From: Bacteroidaceae bacterium
GTDB lineage: Bacteria; Bacteroidota; Bacteroidia; Bacteroidales; Bacteroidaceae
Assembly: GCA_017444485.1 (NCBI GenBank)
Contig: JAFSWM010000015.1
Span: 20,193 to 84,192, forward strand
Direction: 5' to 3'
Length of the DNA stretch: 64,000 nt
Each line of letters begins with the position of its first letter. The first letter of the stretch is position 1. Position numbers and translations under genes: made by a program. The notes beneath the pieces were generated by a model that was given only the letters and a program-made list of their open reading frames with translations, did no database searches and was not told the DNA's origin. Shown piece after piece: positions 8,201 to 16,501 of the stretch.

Positions 8201-8913
8201 TAAACGGCCTCGTTGCGGGCAATCTCCAGATCGCTGACGGGGTCGTTCTCGGCCCAGTCGAGCAGCATTTGCAATGCCCAGGAGGAGAGAGCGGGATACT
8301 TGTTCCCCGCGAGCATGGGGCTGGACCATGTGGCCACGACGTTCTCGTTGCGCGTGACCATATAGAAGTAGATTCGTGCGAAGTCGCCTTTGTATTCGTC
8401 GTAGGGCTCAAAGACGGTGCCGCTGTAGGTGGCGAGCGTGCTGGTGCCGAGTTTGCTGTATCCGTTGGTGTAGGTGGTGCCTGCCGTCTCGCCGAAGGGG
8501 TAGTTGCTGCGCCGTGTGTTGGTGTAGCAGTCGGAGGGTATCAGGTGGAAGAGGTCGGTGTACATGGGGCTGGCCTCGTTGAACCAACTCTTGGGCATGG
8601 AGTGCTCGCGGTTGTAGCCGTCGCCCACAGCACTACCGGTGCTACCCTGGTCGGTGACGGGCGTGTAGTTGGTTTGTGGGGCGTAGCGGTCGAGGATGTA
8701 GCCGTCGGAGCGCACATCGGTGGTGGTGAAGTCGGTCCACACCTGTGTGTAAGTGCGGACGGTGACGTTCTTCGAGATGATGTCGTAGAGAGCGGTTTTC
8801 AGTGCCGCACCCTTCTTGCCGTCGGCGGTGGTGTAGTAGCCAACTGGCACAGACTGTGCCTGCACGATGAGTGCGAGCAGGGCAAAGAGTCCGATGAGAT
8901 GGAGACGTTTCAT
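5293..8913 (-). CDS. Secreted endonuclease I-family protein with chitobiase/FN3-like repeats and a sorting-type C-terminus
   Basis: 1206 residues. A signal peptide (about 1-20, ending V-Q-A-Q) precedes an endonuclease I domain (about 22-265). Its core YNREHSMPKSWF (100-111) carries the H-x-x-P-K-S catalytic signature of this beta-beta-alpha-metal nuclease family; PMYTDLFHLIPSDCYTNTRRSNYPFG follows as expected. The middle is built of threonine/serine-rich beta domains, including two chitobiase-like modules recognisable by G-A-T-I-Y-Y-(S/T)-T-D-G (near residues 510 and 755). The last 200 residues share a module with the GH5 protein at 44997 and end in IYDLQGRRV and MYISGGRVVIAR, the Prevotella-type C-terminal tail. 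It probably degrades extracellular DNA for nutrient or biofilm use. It starts 36 bp after dnaG with no promoter motif found between them. Confidence 0.8.
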   Translation of the reverse strand: MKRLHLIGLFALLALIVQAQSVPVGYYTTADGKKGAALKTALYDIISKNVTVRTYTQVWTDFTTTDVRSDGYILDRYAPQTNYTPVTDQGSTGSAVGDGYNREHSMPKSWFNEASPMYTDLFHLIPSDCYTNTRRSNYPFGETAGTTYTNGYSKLGTSTLATYSGTVFEPYDEYKGDFARIYFYMVTRNENVVATWSSPMLAGNKYPALSSWALQMLLDWAENDPVSDLEIARNEAVYGIQGNRNPFVDYEGLEQHIWGDFSDQAVSLSSYTSPYQRTDATGNGGVENVADTGPTVATNLYEAVTTAEQLDAAILDGKKFILVGHCTDDYATHDYTMTTTARTSGSGASAVHYYSGAAYAPNTDNYIDINCVSGVAVFSMAKNENGYTFNFDGTTNYLQATAAKRISGTSAATAPTTGTAVWTIAFSSGTATITNTTADYGTLRCNYNSGTPRFTTYTSSPSDVIPLAQLYVQTTNGTTLPATPVFSTATGSSVAQGTTITITTATSGATIYYSTDGGTSYTAGTAGTGTATVTLSETGTTTLMAYATLGGVNSATATATYTVTAATHQYFEKITSAEELETGVRYLIVCEGYSKALGGKSGNFRSGATVSIDNGVIDLNAAPLAYPVTLGGTSGAYTFALSGDSLLAMSGSNNTTLTTKLASAINDNARWTITFSNGDAVIQSLTSTTTTRAIRYSNSNTRFGYYAATGENAVQLYKETTAAVVAPAAPTISPSGGTYSAGNTATVTITADDGATIYYTTDGTAPTTSSTTYTAALSLTATTTLKAIAVKNGVSSSVTEATFTFNAPSSGEDEYERIYTTDDLVSGDDYLIVFNGTVNTGSVASPVNQEATRALGAWVSGSSRYAGAAVSVTDDDILDLGAATGTPTLCTITDRGEYYTISYNDNGTTRYIGYNGSGTNLSQSTSYSDTKFQWDISFANGIATIQNKNTPTRYLGYFYNADGGYFKAYTKTEIEAGSYTVKLQVFAKRTTETSISRFRYGTYFDQRAWLVPDGLTALTLVADDTRRIAAGTTYTTGTTVPAATPVLLYGGDGVNTTDYTLTFRYAPSDKPAANTDVNLLRGSMSTVAASNLATASGVSADDYRFYKLTTYQGANMGFYYGATDGAPFDITATHKCWLVLPRSAAEVRSFVLDFDMLTAIGEVTTDMPGITSGTLRQPIYDLQGRRVEKPVTGRMYISGGRVVIAR

Positions 8914-8949
8914 GGCGGTGAGGTTTCTGCTTGTGAGGGGTTTGTATCT

Positions 8950-11007
8950 TTACTTCACCACGCGGTCGAGGGCTTTGCCAAACTGTTCCACGATGGCGGA
9001 GAGTGATTTGATTTCGTTGAGTATGGCGAGCGTCTTGCTCATGTCGGCGCGCGCCTCGGGGGTGAGCAGCAGGCGTTGCTTTTCCTTGACGCGGGCGGAG
9101 AGTATGAAGTACTTGAGTGTGTTGAGTTGCAGGCTGACGAGTTCGGGCAGCCGGTCTTTCTCCTCGGTGTAGCCCGCGAGTTGGCTGGGGCTGAGCATCT
9201 CGAAGTCGCTCTCCTGCTGCGCTGCAAAGGCGCTGACGGCGGGGTCGGGGTGGTGCATGAAGTAGGTGGCGGCGCGCCAATTCTCTTGCCCTGCCATCTG
9301 CGCTCCCTCGGTGATGATGACGGCGGCGACGGGGGTAGTGGGTATGATGCCGTCGGCGGCGAGGTCTTGTGCGATGTATTGCGCCACGGTGATGGCGGGC
9401 GGCCCAGGGTCAAGCGTCCGTTCGCCGTGGCGCACCACGATGGCCGCCACTTGCAGCTCCTGACGCTGAATGTTGGTGTCGGCGGCGGTGTCGGTGGCGC
9501 GTTGTATGCTTTGCTGTGTCTGCCTAGCCTCCTCGGCCTCTGCTGCCGCTTGCGCTGCCGCCTGCGCGTCAAAGGGCGGAACGCTGCCTGATGAAGGCGT
9601 GGCGGAGGATACTGTCGTGGCGCTGGCCTCGGGCACGGCAGCACCTGTGGCGACACGTGTTGCTTCGGCCTCACGCTGTTGCCGCTCGCGAACGGCACGG
9701 CTGCGGCGCAACTTCGTGATTTCTGTCAGGACGAGTTGCTCGCCCACCTGCATCATGGCGGCGCACTCGCGCACATACATTTGGCGTACCAGGGCATCGG
9801 GGATGACGCTGATGCTCTGCACGATGTTGGCAATGATGCCGGCACGGCGTGTAGGGTCGCTGCCAGCGTCTTTCATGAGCAGCGAGGTCTTGAAACTGAT
9901 GAAGTCCTGCTCGTGCTCGGCAATAAAACTGCGAAACTCTTCGGCGGTGTGGCTCCGTGCAAAACTGTCAGGGTCTTCGCCGTTGGGCAGCAGGAGCACC
10001 TTGATGTTCATGCCGCCTGCCAGGAGCATGTCGATGCCTCGCAGGGATGCCTTGATGCCGGCCTCGTCGCCGTCGTAGAGGATGGTGATGTTGCGCGTGA
10101 AGCGTCCCAGTAGCCTGATCTGTCCCTCGGTGAGTGCTGTGCCGCTCGAGGCCACGACGTTCTCGATGCCGCTCTGGTGCATCTGCATCACGTCGGTGTA
10201 GCCCTCCACCAGGTAGCAGCGGTCGTGGCGAGCGATGGCCTGCTTGGCGAGGTACAAGCCGTAGAGTTCGCGGCTCTTGTTGTAGATGAGCGAGTCGGGG
10301 CTGTTCACGTATTTGCCCACGTTCTTGCTCTTCTCGCCCAGTATGCGTCCGCCAAAGGCCACCACGCGTCCGCTCACGGTGTGCACGGGAAAGATGACAC
10401 GCCCGTGGTAGCGATCTACCAGCCGCCCGCTCTCCGTCTTGAAGCAGAGGCCGGTCTGGAGCAGGTATTCTTCCTTATAGCCCTTAGCCATGGCCTCCGC
10501 ACTCATTGAGAAACCGCGCCGGTCGGGGCAGAAACCGAGTTGGAACTTGCGTATTGTGTCGTCGCGGAAACCGCGTGAGCGGAAATAGGGTAGGCCTACT
10601 GACACACCGTCTGCGTCGTTGCGCAGGCAGTCGGCGAACCAGTCGCGCGCCCACTCGTTGAGCACGAACATACTCTCGCGGTCGCTCTGTGCAGATTTCT
10701 CCTCATCGGTCAGTTCCTTGTCGTGCACCTCAATGCCGTACTTCTTGCCAAGCCACTTGATGGCCTCGGGATAGGTAAGTTGCTCGTGCTTCATCAGGAA
10801 CCCCACCGCGTCGCCGCCCTGTCCGCAGGCGAAACATTTGCAAACCTGGCGCGCGGGAGAGACAAAGAACGACGGCGTCTTGTCGTCGTGGAACGGACAC
10901 AAACCCTTGTAGTTGACGCCCGCCTTGCGCAAAGGTACAAACTGCCGTACCACATCGACGATGTCGGTGGCGGACAGCACGCGGTCTATGGTGGCACGGT
11001 CAATCAT
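8950..11007 (-). CDS. dnaG: DNA primase DnaG
   Basis: About 685 residues from MIDRATIDRVLSATDIV. An in-frame ATG farther upstream (11145) was not used because the promoter box lies between the two and homology begins at MIDR. Domains: CHC2 zinc finger (CPFHDDKTPSFFVSP and CKCFACGQGGDAVGF, about residues 38-72), catalytic core and TOPRIM (LVEGYTDVMQMHQSGIENVVASSGTALT; LYDGDEAGIKASLRGIDMLL), then an alanine/glutamine-rich linker (about 430-530) and a helical C-terminal helicase-interaction region. It makes RNA primers for replication. The linker is low in complexity and probably flexible. The secreted endonuclease gene follows after 36 bp. Confidence 0.95.
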   Translation of the reverse strand: MIDRATIDRVLSATDIVDVVRQFVPLRKAGVNYKGLCPFHDDKTPSFFVSPARQVCKCFACGQGGDAVGFLMKHEQLTYPEAIKWLGKKYGIEVHDKELTDEEKSAQSDRESMFVLNEWARDWFADCLRNDADGVSVGLPYFRSRGFRDDTIRKFQLGFCPDRRGFSMSAEAMAKGYKEEYLLQTGLCFKTESGRLVDRYHGRVIFPVHTVSGRVVAFGGRILGEKSKNVGKYVNSPDSLIYNKSRELYGLYLAKQAIARHDRCYLVEGYTDVMQMHQSGIENVVASSGTALTEGQIRLLGRFTRNITILYDGDEAGIKASLRGIDMLLAGGMNIKVLLLPNGEDPDSFARSHTAEEFRSFIAEHEQDFISFKTSLLMKDAGSDPTRRAGIIANIVQSISVIPDALVRQMYVRECAAMMQVGEQLVLTEITKLRRSRAVRERQQREAEATRVATGAAVPEASATTVSSATPSSGSVPPFDAQAAAQAAAEAEEARQTQQSIQRATDTAADTNIQRQELQVAAIVVRHGERTLDPGPPAITVAQYIAQDLAADGIIPTTPVAAVIITEGAQMAGQENWRAATYFMHHPDPAVSAFAAQQESDFEMLSPSQLAGYTEEKDRLPELVSLQLNTLKYFILSARVKEKQRLLLTPEARADMSKTLAILNEIKSLSAIVEQFGKALDRVVK

Positions 11008-11046
11008 TCGCTGCGAAGGAAGCCGAATTTTCTCTGCAAGGGTGGG

Positions 11047-11054
11047 CAAAAGTA
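11047..11054 (-). promoter_or_regulatory. Bacteroidota -7 box upstream of dnaG
   Basis: TACTTTTG on the minus strand, 40 bp before the dnaG ATG at 11007. It supports the shorter start. Confidence 0.6.
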
Positions 11055-11136
11055 AGGAAAAAATCGAAAGCCTGCCCCATAGCGTATTGTTTTTCAGTGT
11101 CAGAGAAACACAAACAATAGCAAACGCCTCTGTCAC

Positions 11137-11185
11137 CCCGCTCATATAAAAGCGGGAACGCCACCTTGAAGAAAGGGGCGTTCCC
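11137..11185 (-). terminator. Double hairpin terminator after aspS
   Basis: Two hairpins overlap here: GGGAACGCC (11154-11162) pairs with GGCGTTCCC (11177-11185), and CCCGCT (11137) pairs with AGCGGG (11151-11156). They share bases, so they are alternatives. The position downstream of aspS and upstream of the dnaG promoter fits an intrinsic terminator. Confidence 0.6.
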
Positions 11186-11247
11186 GAGATTTTGTGCCTG
11201 GCGGAGCGAAGATGATACCTGGGCCTGCCAGTCTCGTCGCGCTGCGC

Positions 11248-13023
11248 TTACGGCTGTTGCGGCTCGGCAGGGGCCAGGGCTATCTGCAACTCGTCGAGTT
11301 GAGCCTGCGCCACGGGAGCGGGAGCATCAAGCATCACGTCGCGTCCGGCGTTGTTCTTGGGGAAGGCGATGACGTCGCGAATGCTGTCGAGGCCGGCGAA
11401 GAGCGACACGAAGCGGTCAAGCCCGTAGGCCAGCCCGCCGTGGGGCGGTGCGCCGTACTTGAAGGCGTTCATCAGGAAGCCAAATTGGGCCTGCGCCTGT
11501 TCGGGTGTGAAGCCGAGGATGTCGAAAATCTTGGCCTGGAGCACCGCGTCGTGGATACGGATGGAGCCGCCGCCTACTTCCACGCCGTTGCACACCATGT
11601 CGTAGGCGTTGGCCTTCACACTGGCGGGATCGGTGTCGAGGAGCGGCACGTCCTCGGGTTTGGGGGCGGTGAAGGGGTGGTGCATCGCCATGAGGCGCTG
11701 CTGCTCGTCGCTCCACTCAAACATGGGGAAGTCCACCACCCAAAGCAGGGCGAATTTGTTCTTGTCTCTCAGCCCGAGCCTGCCGCCCATCAGCAGGCGC
11801 AGTTCACAGAGTTGCTTGCGTGTGCGATTGGCTTCGTCACCGCTCATGATGAGGATGAGGTCGCCAGCGGTGGCTTGCATCTTCTCCTTGAGGGCAGCGA
11901 GCGTCTCGGGCGAATAGAACTTATCAACGCTCGACTTCACGGTGCCGTCGTCTGCCACACGGGCATAAACGAGGCCCTTAGCGCCGATCTGCGGCGAACG
12001 AACAAAGGCAGTGAGTTCGTCTAACTGCTTACGCGTGTAGGAGGCGCAGCCGGGTACGCAGATGCCGCCGATGTAGGCCGCGCTGTTGAATACTCCGAAG
12101 TCGCCCGTGCCTTTCAGTACATCGGCCAGTTCAACGAATTCCATGCCAAAGCGCATGTCGGGCTTGTCGGAGCCGAAGCGACGCATGCACTCCTCCCACG
12201 AAAGGCGCAGGAAGGGCGTGTCGCCGAGGTCGGTGCCGCGAACGGTGCGGAACAGGTGCTTGGTGAGGCCCTCAAACACACGAATGATGTCGTCTTGCTC
12301 CACGAAACTCATCTCGCAGTCAATCTGCGTGAACTCGGGCTGGCGGTCGGCACGCAGGTCCTCGTCGCGGAAACATTTCACGATTTGGAAGTACTTGTCC
12401 ATGCCCGCCACCATCAGCAGTTGCTTGAGCGTCTGCGGACTCTGCGGCAAGGCGTAGAATGAGCCAGGGTTCATGCGCGAAGGAACAATGAAGTCGCGTG
12501 CCCCCTCGGGCGTGCTGCCCACCAGCACAGGCGTTTCGATCTCCAGGAAGCCCTCGCTGTCGAGGTAGCGGCGCGTTTCTAAACAAAACTTGTGGCGCAG
12601 TTCAAGGTTGCGACGCACTGGCTCGCGGCGCAGGTCGAGATAGCGATACTTCATGCGCAGGTCGTCGCCACCATCGGTGTGTTCCTCAATGGTGAAAGGC
12701 GGTGTGAGCGCTTCGTTGAGCACGCGCAGTTCGGTCACGGTGATTTCAATGTCGCCCGTAGGCATCTTGTCGTTCTTTGAGAAGCGCTCGCCCACGGTGC
12801 CCGTGGCTTGCAGCACGAACTCGCGCCCCATCTTGTTGGCGCGGTCGCAAAGTGCGGCGTCGGTCTCCTGGTTGAATACAAGTTGGGTGATGCCGTAACG
12901 GTCGCGCAGGTCGATGAACGTCATGCCGCCCATCTTGCGCACGCGCTGCACCCAGCCACTCAGTGTCACTGTCTTTCCTGCGTCGGTGAGCCGCAACTCA
13001 CCGCAGGTGTGGGTCCTATACAT
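11248..13023 (-). CDS. aspS: Aspartyl-tRNA synthetase
   Basis: 591 residues from [12 protein letters not shown]. The longer in-frame start at 13125 was rejected because class II AspRS begins with the M-Y-R-T-H-x-C-G-E-L anticodon-binding OB fold. Visible parts: OB fold (about 1-105), catalytic domain with motif 2 ([18 protein letters not shown]), a GAD-type insertion (about 280-415) typical of bacterial enzymes, and motif 3 [15 protein letters not shown]. It charges tRNA-Asp. Leftward; promoter box at 13147-13154 and terminator at 11137-11185, so probably a single-gene transcript. Confidence 0.96.
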   Translation of the reverse strand: MYRTHTCGELRLTDAGKTVTLSGWVQRVRKMGGMTFIDLRDRYGITQLVFNQETDAALCDRANKMGREFVLQATGTVGERFSKNDKMPTGDIEITVTELRVLNEALTPPFTIEEHTDGGDDLRMKYRYLDLRREPVRRNLELRHKFCLETRRYLDSEGFLEIETPVLVGSTPEGARDFIVPSRMNPGSFYALPQSPQTLKQLLMVAGMDKYFQIVKCFRDEDLRADRQPEFTQIDCEMSFVEQDDIIRVFEGLTKHLFRTVRGTDLGDTPFLRLSWEECMRRFGSDKPDMRFGMEFVELADVLKGTGDFGVFNSAAYIGGICVPGCASYTRKQLDELTAFVRSPQIGAKGLVYARVADDGTVKSSVDKFYSPETLAALKEKMQATAGDLILIMSGDEANRTRKQLCELRLLMGGRLGLRDKNKFALLWVVDFPMFEWSDEQQRLMAMHHPFTAPKPEDVPLLDTDPASVKANAYDMVCNGVEVGGGSIRIHDAVLQAKIFDILGFTPEQAQAQFGFLMNAFKYGAPPHGGLAYGLDRFVSLFAGLDSIRDVIAFPKNNAGRDVMLDAPAPVAQAQLDELQIALAPAEPQQP

Positions 13024-13146
13024 GTTATAATAAGGTATGAAGAGGTTTTGTGGAATGTCTTGCAGGGTGTGACCATACTCGCCGAGGAATGTGTCCCGAA
13101 GGAAAACGTCAGCGCGAAATGGCACGCCAAGTCATTAAAAAACGCG

Positions 13147-13154
13147 CAAAAGTA
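13147..13154 (-). promoter_or_regulatory. Bacteroidota -7 box upstream of aspS
   Basis: TACTTTTG on the minus strand, 124 bp before the aspS ATG at 13023. Confidence 0.5.
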
Positions 13155-13212
13155 CGCATTTCCCCGTGTTTGGCACTGCGCTGTGCTTGATTTTCCGTTT
13201 GTGGACGCACGA

Positions 13213-13245
13213 CAAAGCCGCTACGCACACGGCGTGGCGGCTTTG
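13213..13245 (-). terminator. Terminator hairpin after nadD
   Basis: CAAAGCCGC pairs with GCGGCTTTG across a loop that itself extends the pairing (TACGC with GCGTG). It lies 22 bp past the nadD stop and ahead of the aspS promoter. Confidence 0.65.
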
Positions 13246-13267
13246 GTTGGGGATGAGAACAGCCCTG

Positions 13268-13855
13268 TTAATGGGAAACAGTACTACTGCTGTAGAAGCC
13301 CGATTGCAGGATGGCTTGGAGCGCAGCGGGCGGGATGGCGTCTGCACAATCTTCGCCCCGAGCGAGGCGGCGGCGGATATCCGTGCTGCTGTAAGGGAAC
13401 AGCGGGGCGGGCATGAGCGTGACGCCGCACGGAAGGTTATCGCTTTCGATGGGAAAGCCCGTGCGGGGATAGACGAGTAGGGGAAAGTGGCGTAGGATCC
13501 AGTCGTGGCGTGCCCAGCGGTCGAAGCAGAGCCAATTGTCTGCGCCGATGGCGAGGGCAAATTGCTTATCGGGGTAGGCTGCGCGCAATGCCGTGAGCGT
13601 CTGCCAGGTATAGGAAGGAAGGGGCAAGTCGAATTCGAATCCGCTTGCCGAGATGCCCTCAATGTCTGTGCAGGCCAGTGTCGCCCATTGCAGGCGCGAC
13701 TGCTCGTCAGCCAAGTTGTGGGCCGCCTTGAGCGGATTGTGGGGAGACACCATCAGCCACGTCTCGTCGGCGTAGCCATGCTCCACCATCCAGCGTGCGA
13801 GGCTGGTGTGCCCGATGTGTACGGGGTTGAACGAACCGCCGAGAAGGGCCGTCAT
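13268..13855 (-). CDS. nadD: Nicotinate-nucleotide adenylyltransferase
   Basis: 195 residues from MTALLGGSFNPVHIGH, which contains the nucleotidyltransferase GGSFNPxHxGH signature. A longer in-frame start far inside gmk is ignored because that region is read in the gmk frame. The C-terminal S-S-T-D-I-R-R-R-L motif (ISSTxIR type) is present. The enzyme adenylates nicotinate mononucleotide in NAD synthesis. Its ATG overlaps the gmk stop region by 4 bp, so translation is coupled. yicC-gmk-nadD is a standard Bacteroidales order. Confidence 0.93.
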   Translation of the reverse strand: MTALLGGSFNPVHIGHTSLARWMVEHGYADETWLMVSPHNPLKAAHNLADEQSRLQWATLACTDIEGISASGFEFDLPLPSYTWQTLTALRAAYPDKQFALAIGADNWLCFDRWARHDWILRHFPLLVYPRTGFPIESDNLPCGVTLMPAPLFPYSSTDIRRRLARGEDCADAIPPAALQAILQSGFYSSSTVSH

Positions 13856-14418
13856 GGAAGGGAAAGGAATTGGTGGAGTGTGCTGGCCACCTCCCGCTTC
13901 GCGGTTTCGAGATCGTCGTTCACGATACGCCGGTCGAAGCGCGGGGCGAAACCCAGTTCGTATTCGGCACGCTCGATGCGCGTCTGTATCACCTCGGGGC
14001 TGTCTGTGCCACGCTGTTCGAGGCGGCGGCGCAATTCGGCAACGCTTGGCGGCTGGATGAAGATGGTGAGGGCCCGTTCGCCGTAGAGTTTCTTGACGTT
14101 CTCTGCACCGATGACGTCGAGGTCGAGCACCACGTCTTTGCCAGATGCCAGCAAGCGGTCCACCTCGCTGCGGAGCGTGCCGTAGTAGCGTCCGGGGTAC
14201 ACCTCGCACCACTCGATAAACTCTCCTGCGTCAATGCGGCGGCGCATCTCGTCGCTACTGAGGAAATAGTACTCCACGCCATCGCGTTCTTGCCCGCGCG
14301 GGGGGCGACTCGTGGCGGAGACGGAGAAGGTCAGGCGGGGAAACTCCCTCATGGCATGAGCAATGAGTGTGCTCTTGCCGCTGCCGCTCGGGGCACAGAA
14401 TACAATGAGTTTAGACAT
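13852..14418 (-). CDS. gmk: Guanylate kinase
   Basis: 188 residues. P-loop GAPSGSGKST-like sequence (CAPSGSGKSTL at 8-18), GMP-binding segment TSRPPRGQERDGVEYYFLS, and R-I-E-R-A-E-Y-E lid-region helix are all present, at the family's usual length. It phosphorylates GMP to GDP. It sits between yicC (24 bp upstream) and nadD (4-bp overlap). Confidence 0.95.
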   Translation of the reverse strand: MSKLIVFCAPSGSGKSTLIAHAMREFPRLTFSVSATSRPPRGQERDGVEYYFLSSDEMRRRIDAGEFIEWCEVYPGRYYGTLRSEVDRLLASGKDVVLDLDVIGAENVKKLYGERALTIFIQPPSVAELRRRLEQRGTDSPEVIQTRIERAEYELGFAPRFDRRIVNDDLETAKREVASTLHQFLSLP

Positions 14419-14442
14419 GGCTGCGGGAATGGCTTTTCGGTG

Positions 14443-15318
14443 TTATAAGACGTTGAGTACTTGCTCCTTGATCTGTTCCAGTTCGTCCTTCATCCGCACC
14501 ACAAGGTTTTGCATCTCGGCTTGGTTGCTTTTCGAGCCAGTGGTGTTGATCTCGCGTCCCATTTCTTGTGCGATGAAGCCGAGTTTTTTGCCCTGCCCTT
14601 CCCCCTCGGCCATCGTGGTGCGAAAATAAGCGAGGTGGTTGGCGAGCCGTTGCTTCTCTTCGCTGATGTCAAGTTTCTCAATATAGAAGATGAGTTCCTG
14701 CTCCAGGCGTCCACGGTCGTAGTCCACGCCTTTGATCTCGGCCAGTCGCTCTTCAAGCCTCTGGCGTATCTTTTCGGTGCGTTGCTGCTCGTAGGGTTCT
14801 ATGGCCTGCATCAGCGAGGCGATGTTGGAGAGTTTCTCCTCAAACTTATGTTGCAGTGCCTCTCCCTCCTGGCGGCGGAATTCCTCGAGGCGCGCCGCGG
14901 CTTGTCGTAACGCTTGGCAGACCGCGTCCCATTCCTCTGCGCTGAGTTCTTCCTCGGCTTGGGCGGTGAAGGTGTCGGGTAGGCGTATGATGATGTTCCA
15001 GGGGTTGGTGGGGTAGGGCAGGCCGCACTGCGTGCTCACATCTTGGAGTTGCGCCGAATAGGCAGCGATGGCGGCGGCATTGAGGTGCGCGGCGGTTTTG
15101 GCAGGAGCGTCCTCGGTCCATACGGAGACCTCAGCCTTGCCGCGCACAAGCAACGGAGTGAGCAGGCGGCGCATTTCCATCTCGCGCTCGTGGTAGAGGT
15201 GGGGCACGCGCAGCAAGAGGTCGAGAGTCTTACTGTTCAGCGTGCGGATCTCGGCGTGTATCTTCTTGTCGGCAAAGGTCACGGTGGCTTTGCCATAGCC
15301 AGTCATGGAGAGTATCAT
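14443..15318 (-). CDS. yicC: YicC/YloC family endoribonuclease
   Basis: 291 residues starting at MILSMTGYGKA, the family hallmark; an upstream in-frame ATG at 15354 gives a non-homologous leader and was not used. N-terminal YicC domain (about 1-160) and the C-terminal DUF1732-type region (about 205-291), which ends with R-E-I-N-T-T-G-S-K-S, V-V-R-M-K-D-E-L-E-Q-I-K-E-Q-V-L-N-V. The E. coli YicC protein has been linked to RNA cleavage or turnover; a similar role here is by family only. First gene of yicC-gmk-nadD. Confidence 0.9.
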   Translation of the reverse strand: MILSMTGYGKATVTFADKKIHAEIRTLNSKTLDLLLRVPHLYHEREMEMRRLLTPLLVRGKAEVSVWTEDAPAKTAAHLNAAAIAAYSAQLQDVSTQCGLPYPTNPWNIIIRLPDTFTAQAEEELSAEEWDAVCQALRQAAARLEEFRRQEGEALQHKFEEKLSNIASLMQAIEPYEQQRTEKIRQRLEERLAEIKGVDYDRGRLEQELIFYIEKLDISEEKQRLANHLAYFRTTMAEGEGQGKKLGFIAQEMGREINTTGSKSNQAEMQNLVVRMKDELEQIKEQVLNVL

Positions 15319-15345
15319 GGGGGTGTGTGGGTTTGTTGCTATGAA

Positions 15346-15403
15346 AAGACGCAAAGAGACGTGCAGTGGTAGCGTTGAACTCCTTGGCGTTTCTTTGCGT
15401 CTT
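15346..15403 (-). terminator. Inverted repeat downstream of the sigma factor gene
   Basis: AAGACGCAAAGA pairs perfectly with TCTTTGCGTCTT across a 34-nt spacer. It lies 23 bp beyond the rpoD stop and 28 bp before yicC, so it may end the rpoD transcript. The long spacer makes this uncertain. Confidence 0.4.
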
Positions 15404-15425
15404 GTTTGTAAGATAGACTTAGTTC

Positions 15426-16286
15426 CTATCCTAAGTATTTGGTGAGGATTTCAATGTTTTCGGCTTCGCGCAGACGACGCAGGGCGCGCTCTTTGATTTG
15501 GCGCACACGCTCGCGCGTCAGCCCCATCTGGCCGGCCACTTCTTCGGCGGTCATCTCGTGACGACCTATGCCGAACAGCATCTTGAGCACCGTGCGCTCG
15601 CGCTCGGAGAGGGTGCCGAGGGCGGCGTTTAAGTCGTTGAAGAGCGACTCCTTGTCCATCTTGTTGTCGGTGGCAGGGGCATTCTCGTCGGTCATGATGT
15701 CGATGAGGCTGTTGCTCTCGTCGTCCTGGAAAGGCGCGTCCACGCTCACCTTCTTGCCATTGGTACCGAGGGCGTCTTGTACCTTTTGCACGTCGGTGCC
15801 GAGGATGTCACTGAGTTCTTGCGCGCTGGGACGGCGCTCGTGTTCCTGCTCGAAATTGACGATGGCCTTAGTGAGTTTGCTCTGGAACCCCACTTGGTTC
15901 AAGGGCATACGCACAATGCGGCTCTGTTCGCTGATGGCCTGAAGAATACTTTGGCGGATCCACCACACGGCGTAACTGATGAACTTGAAGCCGCGCGTCT
16001 CGTCGAACTTCTGAGCCGCCTTGATCAGCCCCAGGTTGCCCTCGTCGATGAGGTCGTTGAGCGCCAAACCCTGGTTTTGGTATTGTTTGGCCACACTGAC
16101 CACAAAGCGCAGGTTTGCCTTCACGAGACGTTCCAAGGCCTCGCGGTCGCCCTTATGAATGCGCTGCGCCAGTTCGACCTCGTCGTCGGTAGAGATGAGC
16201 TCCTCGCGCCCGATTTCTACGAGATATTTGTCAAGAGCCGCACTCTGGCGGTTCGTAATGCTCTTGTTGATTTTCAGTTGCCGCAT
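15426..16286 (-). CDS. rpoD: Primary sigma factor of RNA polymerase (sigma-70, Bacteroidota short type)
   Basis: 286 residues, the short primary sigma of Bacteroidota that lacks the long region 1.1. It begins MRQLKINKSITNR, shared across the phylum. Region 2 (NLRFVVSVAKQYQNQGLALNDLIDEGNLGLIKAAQKFD; FKFISYAVWWIRQSI) melts and binds the -7 box, region 3 follows, and region 4 ends with a helix-turn-helix (GLTRERVRQIKERALRRLR). It should recognise the TAnnTTTG boxes marked throughout this window. It is monocistronic by position, with its own promoter box 21 bp upstream. Confidence 0.96.
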   Translation of the reverse strand: MRQLKINKSITNRQSAALDKYLVEIGREELISTDDEVELAQRIHKGDREALERLVKANLRFVVSVAKQYQNQGLALNDLIDEGNLGLIKAAQKFDETRGFKFISYAVWWIRQSILQAISEQSRIVRMPLNQVGFQSKLTKAIVNFEQEHERRPSAQELSDILGTDVQKVQDALGTNGKKVSVDAPFQDDESNSLIDIMTDENAPATDNKMDKESLFNDLNAALGTLSERERTVLKMLFGIGRHEMTAEEVAGQMGLTRERVRQIKERALRRLREAENIEILTKYLG

Positions 16287-16306
16287 AATTCGCCTAATTT
16301 GGTCTG

Positions 16307-16314
16307 CAAAAGTA
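16307..16314 (-). promoter_or_regulatory. Bacteroidota -7 box upstream of rpoD
   Basis: TACTTTTG on the minus strand, 21 bp before the ATG. The upstream region is AT-rich. Confidence 0.6.
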
Positions 16315-16433
16315 TAAAATAAACGCTACGCCACGCTTTTTATTGCTGTTTTTGTGGTGTTTCTGTGAAACTACTGCACACTTTTTGACTTTTGTGCAGT
16401 GATTTTGCGCGTTTCTTGTCGCAGAAACGTGAA

Positions 16434-16470
16434 CAACGGCGCGCAAACCGTGGAGGTCTGCGCGCCGTTG
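16434..16470 (-). terminator. Terminator hairpin after the lipocalin-like lipoprotein
   Basis: A perfect 12-bp stem, CAACGGCGCGCA with TGCGCGCCGTTG, and a 13-nt loop, 31 bp past the stop at 16502. No strong U-run follows. Confidence 0.55.
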
Positions 16471-16501
16471 TAGATCGTCGGAGGTAATGATGAGGGAGGG
16501 G

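Noticed and set aside
11008-11145. Longer N-terminus for DnaG starting at 11145
   Set aside because: The extension crosses the promoter box at 11047-11054 and a terminator hairpin, and has no primase homology. The same reasoning removed longer starts for aspS, yicC, the TolC-like gene, rplU, fabD, the GT3 synthase, glf, PEP mutase, GH25 and GH5.
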